Below, piece after piece: positions 1 through 10,813 of a DNA stretch of 37,409 nucleotides (position 1 is its first letter; each line of letters starts with the position of its first letter). A program made the position numbers and the translations under genes. Below the pieces are notes generated by a model. The model worked only from the letters and a program-made list of their open reading frames with translations. It had not been told where the DNA came from and did no database searches. This DNA is from Saccoglossus kowalevskii. Its lineage: Eukaryota; Hemichordata; Enteropneusta; Harrimaniidae. The DNA lies in the NCBI RefSeq assembly GCF_000003605.2, contig NW_003132045.1, positions 1-37,409 on the forward strand. The letters run 5' to 3'.

Positions 1-722
1 TGTAGATATTGACAGTATTCTAATGCAGCTATAGAGAATGACAGGATTCTATGTGCAGCTATGGAGAATGGCTGGAGTCCAGTGTAGCTATAGGGATTGA
101 CTGGAGTCTAGTATAGCTATAGAGAATGACAGGATTCTAGTATATCTATACAGTTTGACAAGAGTCTAGTGTAGCTATAGAGAATGACAGGATTATAATG
201 CAGCTATAGAAAATTACAGGATTCTAGAGTAGCTAAATTGAATGACAGGATTCTAGTGCAGCCATGGAGAATGGCTGGAGTCCAGTGTAGCTATAGATAT
301 TGACTGGAATCTAGTGTAGCTATAGAGAACGCCTGGAGTCTTGTGTGTTATAGACATTGACTGGTGTCTGGTATAGCTATAGAGAATGACTGGAATCTAG
401 TGCAGCTATAAAGAATGACTTGAGTCCAGTGTGGTTATAGATATTGACTGTAGTCTAGTGTAGCTATATAGAATGACAGAATTCTAGTGCAGCTATGGAG
501 AATGACCGGAGTCCAGTGTAGCTATAGAGATTGACAGAAGTCTAGTGTAGCTATAGAGAACGCCTGGAGTCCAGTGTGGTTATAGATATTGACTGGAGTC
601 TCGTGTAGCTATAGAGAATGACAGGATTCTAATGCAGCTATGGAGAATGACTGGAGTCCAGTGTAGCTATAGAAAATGAGTGGAATCTAGTGTAGCTATA
701 GAGAATGACAGGATTCTAATGC

Positions 723-866
723 AGCTATAGAGAATGACAGGATTCTAGTGCAGCTATGGAGAATGACTGGAGTCCAGTGTAGCTATAGAGATTGACTGGA
801 ATCTAGTGTAGCTATAGAGAACGCCTGGAGTCTTGTGTTTTATAGAGATTGACTGGAGTCTGGTAT
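723..866 (+). repeat. Reference tract: five consecutive monomer types
   Basis: This tract can serve as a key to the array. Unit 723-751 is the ATTCTAGTGC-ending type, unit 752-780 starts AGCTATGGAG and carries GGAGTCCAGTGT, unit 781-809 has GAGATTGACTGGAATC, unit 810-838 has GAACGCCTGGAGTCTTGTGT, and unit 839-866 is a 28-bp form starting TTTATAGAG and ending CTGGTAT. The first four are exactly 29 bp. The same succession recurs many times, for example near 2,850-2,950, 4,470-4,580 and 33,360-33,460. Other common types, not in this tract, start AGCTATAAAG (followed by GGTTATAGATATTG), AGCTATACAG, or AGCTATAGAGAATTAC (followed by AGCTATATAG). Confidence 0.93.
766..778. repeat. 13-bp dyad inside the CAGTGT-type monomer (example)
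   Basis: ACTGGA and TCCAGT are perfect inverted arms around one central G. The dyad falls at unit positions 15-27 and recurs in every monomer of this type, hundreds of times in the window. A second overlapping dyad, GACT-GG-AGTC, occupies positions 14-23. The AGCT and CTATAG palindromes lie at the unit start. Whether any protein binds here, or a hairpin forms, cannot be told from sequence. Confidence 0.8.
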
Positions 867-1785
867 AGCTATATAGAATGACTGGAGTCTAGTGCAGCTA
901 TAAAAAATGACTTGAGTCCAGTGTGGTTATAGATATTGACTGGATTCTAGTGCAGCTATAGAGAATGACCTGAGTCCAGTCTTGTTATAGAGATTGACTG
1001 GAGTCTTGTGTAGCTATAGAGAATGACAGGATTCTAGAGTAGCTATATAGAATGACAGTATTCTAGTGCAGCTATGGAGAATGACTTGAGTCCAGTGTGG
1101 TTATAGATATTGACTGGAATCTCGTGTAGCTATAGAGAATGACTGGAGACTAGTGCAGCTATAAAAAATGACTTCTGTCCAGTGTGGTTATAGATATTGA
1201 CGGGATTCTCGTGCAGCTATAGAGAATAACTTGAGTCCAGTGTTGTTAAAGAGATTGACTGGAGTCTAGTGGAGCTATAGAGAATGACAGGATTTTAATA
1301 CAGCTATAGAGAACGACAGGATTCTAGTGCAGCTATGGAGAATGACTGGAGTCCAGTGTAGCTATAGAGATTGACTGGAATCTAGTGTAGCTATAGAGAA
1401 TGCCAGTATTCTAATGCAGCTATAGAGAATGACAGGATTCTAGTGCAGCTATGGAGATTGACTGGAGTCCAGTGTAGCTATAGGGTTTGACTGGAGTCTA
1501 GTATAGCTATAGAGAATGACAGGATTCTAGTATATCTATACAGTTTGACTAGAGTCTAGTGTAGCTATAGAGAATGACAAGATTCTAATGCAGCTATAGA
1601 GAATTACAGGATTCTAGAGTAGCTATATAGAATGACAGGATTCTAGTGCAGCCATGGAGAATGGCTGGAGTCCAGTGTAGCTATAGAGATTGGCTGGAAT
1701 CTAGTGTAGCTATAGAGAACGCATGGAATCTAGTGTGTTAAAGAGATTGCCTGGAGTCTGGTATAGCTATAGAGAATGACTGGAT

Positions 1786-2424
1786 TCTAATGCAGCTATG
1801 GAGAATGACAGGATTCTAGTGCAGCTATGGAGAATGACTGGAGTCCAGTGTAGCTATAGAGAACGCCTGGAGTCCAGTGTGGTTATAGATATTGACTGGA
1901 GTCTCGTGTAGCTATAGAGAATGACAGGAATCTAGTGCAGCTATGGAGAATGACTGGAGTCCAGTGTAGCTATAAAGAATGACTGGAGTCTAGTGCAGCT
2001 ATAAAGAATGACTTGAGTCCAGTGTGGTTATAGATATTGACTGGATTCTAGTGCAGCTATGGAGAATGACTTGAGTCCTGTGTTGTTATAGAGATTAACT
2101 GGAGTCCAGTGTAGCTATAGAGAATGACAGGATTCTAATGCAGCTATAGAGAATGACAGGATTCTAGTGCAGCTATGGAGAATGACTGGAGTCCAGTGTA
2201 GCTATAGAGATTGAGAGGATTCTAGTATAGCTATACAGATTGACTAGAGTCCAGTGTAGCTATAGAGAATGACAGGGTTCTAATGCAGCTATAGAGAATT
2301 ACAGGATTCTAGAGTAGCTATATAGAATGACAGGATTCTAGTGCAGCTATGGAGAATGACTGGAGTCCAGTGTAGCTATAGAGATTGACTGGAATCTAGT
2401 GTAGCTATAGAGAACGCCTGGAAT
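1786..2424 (+). repeat. Segmental duplication A continued (partner 7061-7699)
   Basis: The match to the downstream copy resumes with an offset of 5,275 bp, 260 bp more than before. This is nine monomers if one is a 28-mer. The rare AGTCCTGTGTTG unit (2076 versus 7351) and the GATTGAGAGGATTC unit anchor the alignment. It ends where 7,700 switches to GACATTGACTGGTGTC while 2,425 keeps GAGATTGACTGGAGTC. Confidence 0.83.
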
Positions 2425-3154
2425 CTTGTGTGTTATAGAGATTGACTGGAGTCTGGTATAGCTATAGAGAATGACTGGAGTCTAGTGCAGCTATAAAGAA
2501 TGACTTGAGTCCAGTGTGGTTATAGATATTGACTGAAGTCTCGTGTAGCTATAGAGAATGTCAGGATTCCAGTGCAGCTATGGAGAATGACAGGATTCTA
2601 GTGCAGCTATGGAGAATGACTGGAGTCCAGTGTAGCTATAGAGAACGCCTGGACTCCAGTGTGGTTATAGATATTGACTGGATTCTCGTGTAGCTATAGA
2701 GAATGACAGGATTCTAATGCAGCTATGGAGAATGACTGGAGTCCAGTGTAGCTATAGAGAATGACTGGAATTTAGTGTAGCTATAGAGAATGACAGGATT
2801 CTAATGCAGCTATAGAGAATGACAGGATTCTAGTGCAGCTATGGAGAATGACTGGAGTCCAGTGTAGCTATAGAGATTGACTGGAATCTAGTGTAGCTAT
2901 AGAGAACGCCTGGAGTCTTGTGTGTTATAGACATTGACTGGTGTCTGGTATAGCTATAGAGAATGACTGGAGTCTAGTGCAGCTATAAAGAATGACTTGT
3001 GTCCAGTGTGGTTATATATATATATTGACTGTAGTCTAGTGTAGCTATAGAGAATGACAGGATTCTAGTGCAGCTATGGAGAATGACTGGAGTCCAGTGT
3101 AGCTATAGAAATTGACTGGAGTCTAGTATAGCTATAGAGAATGACAGGATTCTA
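1919..3154 (+). repeat. 1,625-bp higher-order unit, copy 1
   Basis: This segment matches 3544-4778 at an offset of 1,625 bp (about 56 monomers). The offset moves to 1,626 after one extra A near 4,182, and to 1,624 after a two-base difference in a TA run. Anchors are TCCTGTGTTG (2076 versus 3701), the AATGTCAGGATTCC unit, and the GTGTCTGG unit. Copies are nearly identical by eye. Copy 1 continues into an AGCTATACAGTTTG unit, where copy 2 has a shortened TTCTATGC junction. Confidence 0.85.
3013..3025. repeat. TA run inside a GGTTAT monomer
   Basis: The usual GGTTATAGATATTG start is replaced by an alternating TA run of 13 bases. The same site has 13 bases at 35484-35496, 11 bases at 4639-4649, 10662-10672 and 12514-12524, and shorter runs elsewhere (for example near 15,700, 16,770 and 28,400). 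This is a microsatellite nested in one monomer subtype, and it marks related blocks. Confidence 0.82.
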
Positions 3155-3543
3155 GTATAGCTATACAGTTTGACAAGAGTCTAGTGTAGCTATAGAGAAT
3201 GACAGGATTCTAATGCAGCTATAGAGAATTACAGGATTCTAGAGTAGCTATATAGAATGACAGGATTCTAGTGCAGCCATGGAGAATGGCTGGAGTCCAG
3301 TGTAGCTATAGAGATTGGCTGGAATCTAGTGTAGCTATAGAGAACGCATGGAATCTAGTGTGTTAAAGAGATTGCCTGGAGTCTGGTATAGCTATAGAGA
3401 ATGACTGGATTCTAATGCAGCTATGGAGAATGACAGGATTCTAGTGCAGCTATGGAGAATGACTGGAGTCCAGTGCAGCTATAGAGATTGACTGGATTCT
3501 AGTGTAGCTATAGAGAATGACAGGATTCTAATACACCTATAGA

Positions 3544-4778
3544 GAATGACAGGATTCTAGTGCAGCTATGGAGAATGACTGGAGTCCAGTGTAGCTATAG
3601 AGAATGACTGGAGTCTAGTGCAGCTATAAAGAATGACTTGAGTCCAGTGTGGTTATAGATATTGACTGGATTCTAGTGCAGCCATGGAGAATGACTTGAG
3701 TCCTGTGTTGTTATAGAGATTAACTGGAGTCCAGTGTAGCTATAGAGAATGACAGGATTCTAATGCAGCTATAGAGAATGACAGGATTCTAGTGCAGCTA
3801 TGGAAAATGACTGGAGTCCAGTGTAGCTATAGAGATTGAGAGGATTCTAGTATAGCTATACAGATTGACTAGAGTCCAGTGTAGCTATAGAGAATGACAG
3901 GATTCTAATGCAGCCATAGAGAATTACAGGATTCTAGAGTAGCTATATAGAATGACAGGATTCTAGTGCAGCTATGGAGAATGACTGGAGTCCAGTGTAG
4001 CTATAGAGATTGACTGGAATCTAGTGCAGCTATAGAGAACGCCTGGAGTCTTGTGTGTTATAGAGATTGACTGGAGTCTGGTATAGCTATAGAGAATGAC
4101 TGGAGTCTAGTGCAGCTATAAAGAATGACTTGAGTCCAGTGTGGTTATAGATATTGACTGAAGTCTCGTGTAGCTATAGAGAAATGTCAGGATTCCAGTG
4201 CAGCTATGGAGAATGACAGGATTCTAGTGCAGCTATGGAGAATGACTGGAGTCCAGTGTAGCTATAGAGAACGCCTGGAGTCCAGTGTGGTTATAGATAT
4301 TGACTGGAGTCTCGTGTAGCTATAGAGAATGACAGGATTCTAATGCAGCTATGGAGAGTGACTGGAGTCCAGTGTAGCTATAGAGAATGACTGGAATTTA
4401 GTGTAGCTATAGAGAATGACAGGATTCTAATGCAGCTATAGAGAATGACAGGATTCTAGTGCAGCTATGGAGAATGACTGGAGTCCAGTGTAGCTATAGA
4501 GATTGACTGGAATCTAGTGTAGCTATAGAGAACGCCTGGAGTCTTGTGTGTTATAGACATTGACTTGTGTCTGGTATAGCTATAGAGAATGACTGGAGTC
4601 TAGTGCAGCTATAAAGAATGACTTGTGTCCAGTGTGGTTATATATATATTGACTGTAGTCTAGTGTAGCTATAGAGAATGACAGGATTCTAGTGCAGCTA
4701 TGGAGAATGACTGGAGTCCAGTGTAGCTATAGAAATTGACTGGAGTCTAGTATAGCTATAGAGAATGACAGGATTCTA
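3544..4778 (+). repeat. 1,625-bp higher-order unit, copy 2
   Basis: This is the second copy of the block at 1919-3154, tandem to it within the 1,625-bp period. It is also related to three distant blocks: 4991-5850 (offset 1,304), 9753-10813 (offset 6,023) and 34,400-35,470 (offset 30,858, falling to about 30,845 after a 12-bp deletion and a one-base change). It holds a one-base insertion (GAAATGTC at 4181) also present at 10,204, so the 9.7-10.8 kb segment shares ancestry with this copy rather than with copy 1. Confidence 0.84.
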
Positions 4779-4839
4779 TGCAGCTATAGAGAATTACAGG
4801 ATTCCAGTGCAGCTATGGAGAATGACAGGATTCTAGTGT

Positions 4840-4867
4840 AGCTATAGAGAATGACCTTGTCTAGTGT
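4840..4867 (+). repeat. 28-bp monomer with GACCTTGTC core
   Basis: This variant unit lacks one base and reads GACCTTGTC in place of the usual GACTGGAGTC, so it has lost the GANTC site. It is rare: here, near 15,351, and seven times in 20.6-26.1 kb. It is a useful lineage marker linking this spot to the 20-26 kb domain. Confidence 0.85.
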
Positions 4868-4990
4868 AGCTATGGAGAATGACTGGAGTCCAGTGTAGCT
4901 ATAGAGAATGACTGGAGTCTAGTGCAGCTATAAAGAATGACTTGAGTCCAGTGTAGCTATAGAGATTGACTGGAATCTAGTGTAGCTATA

Positions 4991-5850
4991 AAGAATGACT
5001 TGAGTCCTGTGTTGTTATAGAGATTAACTGGTGTCCAGTGTAGCTATAGAGAATGACAGGATTCTAATGCAGCTATAGAGAATGACAGGATTCTAGTGCA
5101 GCTATAGAGAATGACTGGAGTCCAGTGTAGCTATAGAGATTGAGAGGATTCTAGTATAGCTATACAGATTGACTAGAGTCCAGTGTAGCTATAGAGAATG
5201 ACAGGATTCTAATGCAGCTATAGAGAATTACAGGATTCTAGAGTAGCTATATAGAATGACAGGATTCTAGTGCAGCTATGGAGAATGACTGGAGTCCAGT
5301 GTAGCTATAGAGATTGACTGGAATCTAGTGTAGCTATAGAGAACGCCTGGAGTCTTGTGTGTTATAGAGATTGACTGGAGTCTGGTATAGCTATAGAGAA
5401 TGACTGGAGTCTAGTGCAGCTATAAAGAATGACTTGAGTCCAGTGTGGTTACAGATATTGACTGAAGTCTCGTGTAGGTATAGAGAATGTCAGGATTCCA
5501 GTACAGCTATGGAGAATGACAGGATTCTAGTGCAGCTATGGAGAATGACTGGAGTCCAGTGTAGCTATAGAGAGCGCCTGGAGTCCAGTGTGGTTATAGA
5601 TATTGACTGGAGTCTCGTGTAGCTATAGAGAATGACAGGATTCTAATGCAGCTATGGAGAATGACTGGAGTCCAGTGTAGCTATAGAGAATGAATGGAAT
5701 TTAGTGTAGCTATAGAAAATGACAGGATTCTAATGCAGCTATAGAGAATGACAGGATTCTAGTGCAGCTATGGAGAATGACTGGAGTCCAGTGTAGCTAT
5801 AGAGATTGACTGGAATCTAGTGTAGCTATAGAGAACGCCTGGAGCTCTTG
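4991..5850 (+). repeat. Higher-order unit, partial copy 3
   Basis: This segment matches 3687-4547 at an offset of 1,304, then 1,303. Shared anchors include AGTCCTGTGTTG (5005 versus 3701), the GATTGAGAGG unit and the AATGTCAGGATTCC unit. It ends at the TTTTATAG unit (5853), where it joins the block matching 838 onwards. Private substitutions at about 5,452 (TTATAG to TTACAG) and 5,478 (GTAGCTATAG to GTAGGTATAG) open a 62-codon TTG-start reading frame at 5434-5622. It is not considered a gene. Confidence 0.8.
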
Positions 5851-6875
5851 TGTTTTATAGAGATTGACTGGAGTCTGGTATAGCTATATAGAATGACTGG
5901 AGTCTAGTGCAGCTATAAAAAATGACTTGAGTCCAGTGTGGTTATAGATATTGACTGGATTCTAGTGCAGCTATAGAGAATGACCTGAGTCCAGTCTTGT
6001 TATAGAGATTGACTGGAGTCTTGTGTAGCTATAGAGAATGACAGGATACTAGAGTAGCTATATAGAATGACAGTATTCTAGTGCAGCTATGGAGAATGAC
6101 TTGAGTCCAGTGTGGTTATAGATATTGACTGGAATCTCGTGTAGCTATAGAGAATGACTGGAGTCTAGTGCAGCTATAAAGAATGACTTCTGTCCAGTGT
6201 GGTTATAGATATTGACTGGATTCTCGTGCAGCTATAGAGAATAACTTGAGTCCTGTGTTGTTAAAGAGATTGACTGGAGTCTAGTGGAGCTATAGAGAAT
6301 GACAGGATTTTAATACAGCTATAGAGAACGACAGGATTCTAGTGCAGCTATGGAGAATGACTGGAGTCCAGTGTAGCTATAGAGATTGACTGGAATCTAG
6401 TGTAGCTATAGAGAATGACAGTATTCTAATGCAGCTATAGAGAATGACAGGATTCTAGTGCAGCTATGGAGATTGACTGGAGTCCAGTGTAGCTATAGGG
6501 ATTGACTGGAGTCTAGTATAGCTATAGAGAATGACAGGATTCTAGTATATCTATACAGTTTGACTAGAGTCTAGTGTAGCTATAGAGAATGACAAGATTC
6601 TAATGCAGCTATAGAGAATTACAGGATTCTAGAGTAGCTATATAGAATGACAGGATTCTAGTGCAGCCATGGAGAATGGCTAGAGTCCAGTGTAGCTATA
6701 GAGATTGGCTGGAATCTAGTGTAGCTATAGAGAACGCATGGAATCTAGTGTGTTAAAGAGATTGCCTGGAGTCTGGTATAGCTATAGAGAATGACTAGAT
6801 TCTAATGCAGCTATGGAGAATGACAGGATTCTAGTGCAGCTATGGAGAATGACTGGAGTCCAGTGTAGCTATAGA
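5565..6875 (+). repeat. Segmental duplication A, copy 2
   Basis: This is the copy of 550-1860. It carries one extra base in GGAGCTCTTG near 5,846 and small substitutions such as GGATACTAGAG near 6,045 where the partner has GGATTCTAGAG. The copy runs to the end of the CCAGTGT unit before 6,876. Confidence 0.84.
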
Positions 6876-7135
6876 GATTGACTGGAATCTAGTGTAGCTA
6901 TAGAGAACGCCTGGAGTCTTGTGTGTTATAGAGATTGACTGGAGTCTGGTATAGCTATAGAGAATGACTGGAGTCTAGTGAAGCTATAAAGAATGACTTG
7001 AGTCCAGTGTGGTTATAGATATTGACTGAAGTCTCGTGTAGCTATAGAGAATGACAGGATTCCAGTGCAGCTATGGAGAATGACAGGATTCTAGTGCAGC
7101 TATGGAGAATGACTGGAGTCCAGTGTAGCTATAGA
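6876..7135 (+). repeat. 260-bp segment, extra relative to 1786-1900
   Basis: Comparison of 1,800-1,900 with 6,815-7,175 shows that this copy has 260 additional bases, i.e. eight 29-bp units plus one 28-bp GTTATAG unit. It is made of ordinary monomers (GAATCTAGTGT, GCCTGGAGTCTTGTGT, CTGGTAT, AGCTATAAAG, GGTTATAG types). The same succession occurs at about 2,390-2,640, so it may have been copied from there, or lost from the 1.8-kb copy. Confidence 0.7.
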
Positions 7136-7659
7136 GAACGCCTGGAGTCCAGTGTGGTTATAGATATTGACTGGAGTCTCGTGTAGCTATAGAGAATGAC
7201 AGGATTCTAGTGCAGCTATGGAGAATGACTGGAGTCCAGTGTAGCTATAAAGAATGACTGGAGTCTAGTGCAGCTATAAAGAATGACTTGAGTCCAGTGT
7301 GGTTATAGATATTGACTGGATTCTAGTGCAGCTATGGAGAATGACTTGAGTCCTGTGTTGTTATAGAGAATAACTGGAGTCCAGTGTAGCTATAGAGAAT
7401 GACAGGATTCTAATGCAGCTATAGAGAATGACAGGATTCTAGTGCAGCTATGGAGAATGACTGGAGTCCAGTGTAGCTATAGAGATTGAGAGGATTCTAG
7501 TATAGCTATACAGATTGACTAGAGTCCAGTGTAGCTATAGAGAATGACAGGATTCTAATGCAGCTATAGAGAATTACAGGATTCTAGAGTAGCTATATAG
7601 AATGACAGGATTCTAGTGCAGCTATGGAGAATGACTGGAGTCCAGTGTAGCTATAGAGA

Positions 7660-8245
7660 TTGACTGGAATCTGGTGCAGCTATAGAGAACGCCTGGAGTC
7701 TTGTGTGTTATAGACATTGACTGGTGTCTGGTATAGCTATAGAGAATGACTGGAATCTAGTGCAGCTATAAAGAATGACTTGAGTCCAGTGTGGTTATAG
7801 ATATTGACTGTAGTCTAGTGTAGCTATATAGAATGACAGAATTCTAGTGCAGCTATGGAGAATGACCGGAGTCCAGTGTAGCTATAGAGATTGACAGAAG
7901 TCTAGTGTAGCTATAGAGAACGCCTGGAGTCCAGTGTGGTTATAGATATTGACTGGAGTCTCGTGTAGCTATAGAGAATGACAGGATTCTAATGCTGCTA
8001 TGGAGAATGACTGGAGTCCAGTGTAGCTATAGAAAATGAGTGGAATCTAGGGTAGCTATAGAGAATGACAGGATTCTAATGCAGCTATAGAGAATGACAG
8101 GATTCTAGTGCAGCTATGGAGAATGACTGGAGTCCAGTGTAGCTATAGAAATTGACTGGAATCTAGTGTAGCTATAGAGAACGCCTGGAATCTTGTGTTT
8201 TATAGAGATTGACTGGAGTCTGGTATAGCTATATATAATGACTGG
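7660..8245 (+). repeat. Copy of 300-885 (offset 7,360)
   Basis: The distinctive run GACATTGACTGGTGTC, GACTGTAGTC, GACAGAATTC, GACCGGAGTC, GACAGAAGTC and AAAATGAGTGGAATC occurs here in the same order as at 300-885. Related copies lie at about 30,631-31,410 (offset 30,251) and 32,900-33,480 (offset 32,599). It ends in a chimaeric unit near 8,240 where two GGTGTCTGGTAT-type junctions follow closely. Confidence 0.82.
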
Positions 8246-8389
8246 TGTCTGGTATAGCTATAGAGAATGACTGGAGTCAAGTGCAGCTATAAAGAATGAC
8301 TTGAGTCCAGTGTGGATATATATATTGACTGTAGTCTAGTGTAGCTATAGAGAATGACAGGATTCTAGTGCAGCTATAGAGAATGACAG

Positions 8390-9116
8390 GATTCTAATAC
8401 ACCTATAGAGAATGACAGGATTCTAGTGCAGCTATGGAGAATGACTGGAGTCCAGTGTAGCTATAGAGATTGAGAAGATTCTAGTATAGCTATACAGATT
8501 GACTAGAGTCCAGTGTAGCTATAGAGAATGACAGGATTCTAACGCAGCTATAGAGAATTACAGGATTCTAGAGTAGCTATATAGAATGACAGGATTCTAG
8601 TGCAGCTATGGAGAATGACTGGAGTCCAGTGTAGCTATAGAGATTGACTGGAATCTAGTGTAGCTATAGAGAACGCCTAGAGTCTTGTGTGTTATAGAGA
8701 TTGACTGGAGTCTGGTATAGCTATAGAGAATGACTGGATTCTAGTGTAGCTATAGAGAATGACAGGATTCTAATACACCTATAGAGAATGACAGGATTCT
8801 AGTGCAGCTATGGAGAATGACTGGAGTCCAGTGTAGCTATAGAGATTGAGAAGATTCTAGTATAGCTATACAGATTGACTAGAGTCCAGTGTAGCTATAG
8901 AGAATGACAGGATTCTAATGCAGCTATAGAGAATTACAGGATTCTAGAGTAGCTATATAGAATGACAGGATTCTAGTGCAGCTATGGAGAATGACTGGAG
9001 TCCAGTGTAGCTATAGAGATTGACTGGAATCTAGTGTAGCTATAGAGAAAGCCTGGAGTCTTGTGTGTTATAGAGATTGACTGGAGTCTGGTATAGCTAT
9101 AGAGAATGACTGGAGT
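8390..9116 (+). repeat. Tandem pair of a 376-bp (13-monomer) unit
   Basis: The unit beginning TAATACACCT at 8395 recurs at 8771, and GAATTACAGG at 8555 recurs at 8931, giving a period of 376 bp (twelve 29-mers and one 28-mer). The copies run about 8390-8740 and 8766-9116. A 376/377-bp period recurs at 23,761/24,137, 27,421/27,798/28,174 and 29,419/29,795, so 13 monomers is a favoured duplication size here. Confidence 0.86.
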
Positions 9117-9752
9117 CTAGTGCAGCTATAAAGAATGACTTGAGTCCAGTGTGGTTATAGATATTGACTGAAGTCTCGTGTAGCTATAGAGAATGACAGG
9201 ATTCCAGTGCAGCTATGGAGAATGACAGGATTCTGGTGCAGCTATGGAGAATGACTGGAGTCCAGTGTAGCTATAGAGAACGCCTGAAGTCCAGTGTGGT
9301 TATAGATATTGACTGGAGTCTAGTATATCTATAGAGATTGACAGGATTCTAATGCAGCTATGGACAATGACAAGATTCTAATGCAGCTATAGAGAATTAC
9401 AGGATTCTAGAGTAGCTATATAGAATGACAGGATTCTAGTGCAGCCATGGAGAATGGCTGGAGTCCAGTGTAGCTATAGAGATTGGCTGGAATCTAGTGT
9501 AGCTATAGAGAACGCATGGAATCTAGTGTGTTAAAGAGATTGCCTGGAGTCTGGTATAGCTATAGAGAATGACTAGATTCTAATGCAGCTATGGAGAATG
9601 ACAGGATTCTAGTGCAGCTATGGAGAATGACTGGAGTCCAGTGTAGCTATAGAGAACGCCTGGAGTCCAGTGTGGTTATAGATATTGACTGGAGTCTCGT
9701 GTAGCTATAGAGAATGACAGGATTCTAATGCAGCTATGGAGAGTGACTGGAG
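9117..9752 (+). repeat. Mixed monomer tract between duplicated blocks
   Basis: This tract has only ordinary monomers. The part at 9,360-9,600 resembles 6,590-6,840: a GACAAGATTC unit, an AGCCATGGAGAATGG unit, GAACGCATGGAATC, a TTAAAGAGATTGCC unit and GACTAGATTC occur in the same order. Nothing outside the satellite was seen. Confidence 0.8.
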
Positions 9753-10813
9753 TCCAGTGTAGCTATAGAGAATGACAAGATTCTAATGCAGCTATAGAGA
9801 ATGACAGGATTCTAGTGCAGCTATGGAGAATTACTGGAGTCCAGTGTAGCTATAGAGATTGAGAGGATTCTAGTATAGCTATACAGATTGACTAGAGTCC
9901 AGTGTAGCTATAGAGAATGACAGGATTCTAATGCAGCTATAGAGAATTACAGGATTCTAGAGTAGCTATATAGAATGACAGGATTCTAGTGCAGCTATGG
10001 AGAATGACTGGAGTCCAGTGTAGCTATAGAGATTGACTGGAATCTAGTGCAGCTATAGAGAACGCCTGGAGTCTTGTGTGTTATAGAGATTGACTGGAGT
10101 CTGGTATAGCTATAGAGAATGACTGGAGTCTAGTGCAGCTATAAAGAATGACTTGAGTCCAGTGTGGTTATAGATATTGACTGAAGTCTCGTGTAGCTAT
10201 AGAGAAATGTCAGGATTCCAGTGCAGCTATGGAGAATGACAGGATTCTAGTGCAGCTATGGAGAATGACTGGAGTCCAGTGTAGCTATAGAGAACGCCTG
10301 GAGTCCAGTGTGGTTATAGATATTGACTGGAGTCTCGTGTAGCTATAGAGAATGACAGGATTCTAATGCAGCTATGGAGAGTGACTGGAGTCCAGTGTAG
10401 CTATAGAGAATGACTGGAATTTAGTGTAGCTATAGAGAATGACAGGATTCTAATGCAGCTATAGAGAATGACAGGATTCTAGTGCAGCTATGGAGAATGA
10501 CTGGAGTTCAGTGTAGCTATAGAGTTTGACTGGAATCTAGTGTAGCTATAGAGAACGCCTGGAGTCTTGTGTGTTATAGACATTGACTTGTGTCTGGTAT
10601 AGCTATAGAGAATGACTGGAGTCTAGTGCAGCTATAAAGAATGACTTGTGTCCAGTGTGGTTATATATATATTGACTGTAGTCTAGTGTAGCTATAGAGA
10701 ATGACAGGATTCTAGTGCAGCTATGGAGAATGACTGGAGTCCAGTGTAGCTATAGAAATTGACTGGAGTCTAGTATAGCTATAGAGAATGACAGGATTCT
10801 ATGCAGCTATAGA
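9753..10813 (+). repeat. Copy of 3730-4790 (offset 6,023)
   Basis: Three anchors give exactly the same offset: GAGAGGATTC (3838/9861), GAAATGTCAG (4181/10204) and the shortened GGATTCTATGC junction (4771/10794). Both copies share the 11-base TA run in the GGTTATATAT unit. The constant offset over about 1,060 bp means no net indel has arisen since the copies separated. Confidence 0.86.

Larger units (their letters stand above)
550..1860 (+). repeat. Segmental duplication A, copy 1 (partner 5565-6875)
   Basis: This 1.3-kb stretch reappears about 5,015 bp downstream. Diagnostic shared features are the AGCTATAAAAAATGAC unit, the TTGTTAAAGAG unit (1246 versus 6261), the TTTTAATACAG unit, and a GACAGTATTC/GCCAGTATTC unit (GTATT at 1406 versus 6421). 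The offset is 5,014 before an extra base near 5,846 and 5,015 after it. At the 3' edge the partner carries a 260-bp extra segment before the match resumes. Confidence 0.85.

Noticed and set aside
3013-3025. TATA-box promoter at TATATATA runs
   Set aside because: The runs are length variants of one monomer subtype, repeated in a non-coding array, with no gene or start signal downstream.
5434-5622. 62-codon open reading frame with a TTG start, plus strand
   Set aside because: It lies wholly inside satellite monomers and exists only because two private substitutions (near 5,452 and 5,478) remove stop codons present in sister copies. It has no ATG start and no supporting signal, and homologous blocks at 4.1 and 10.2 kb are closed.
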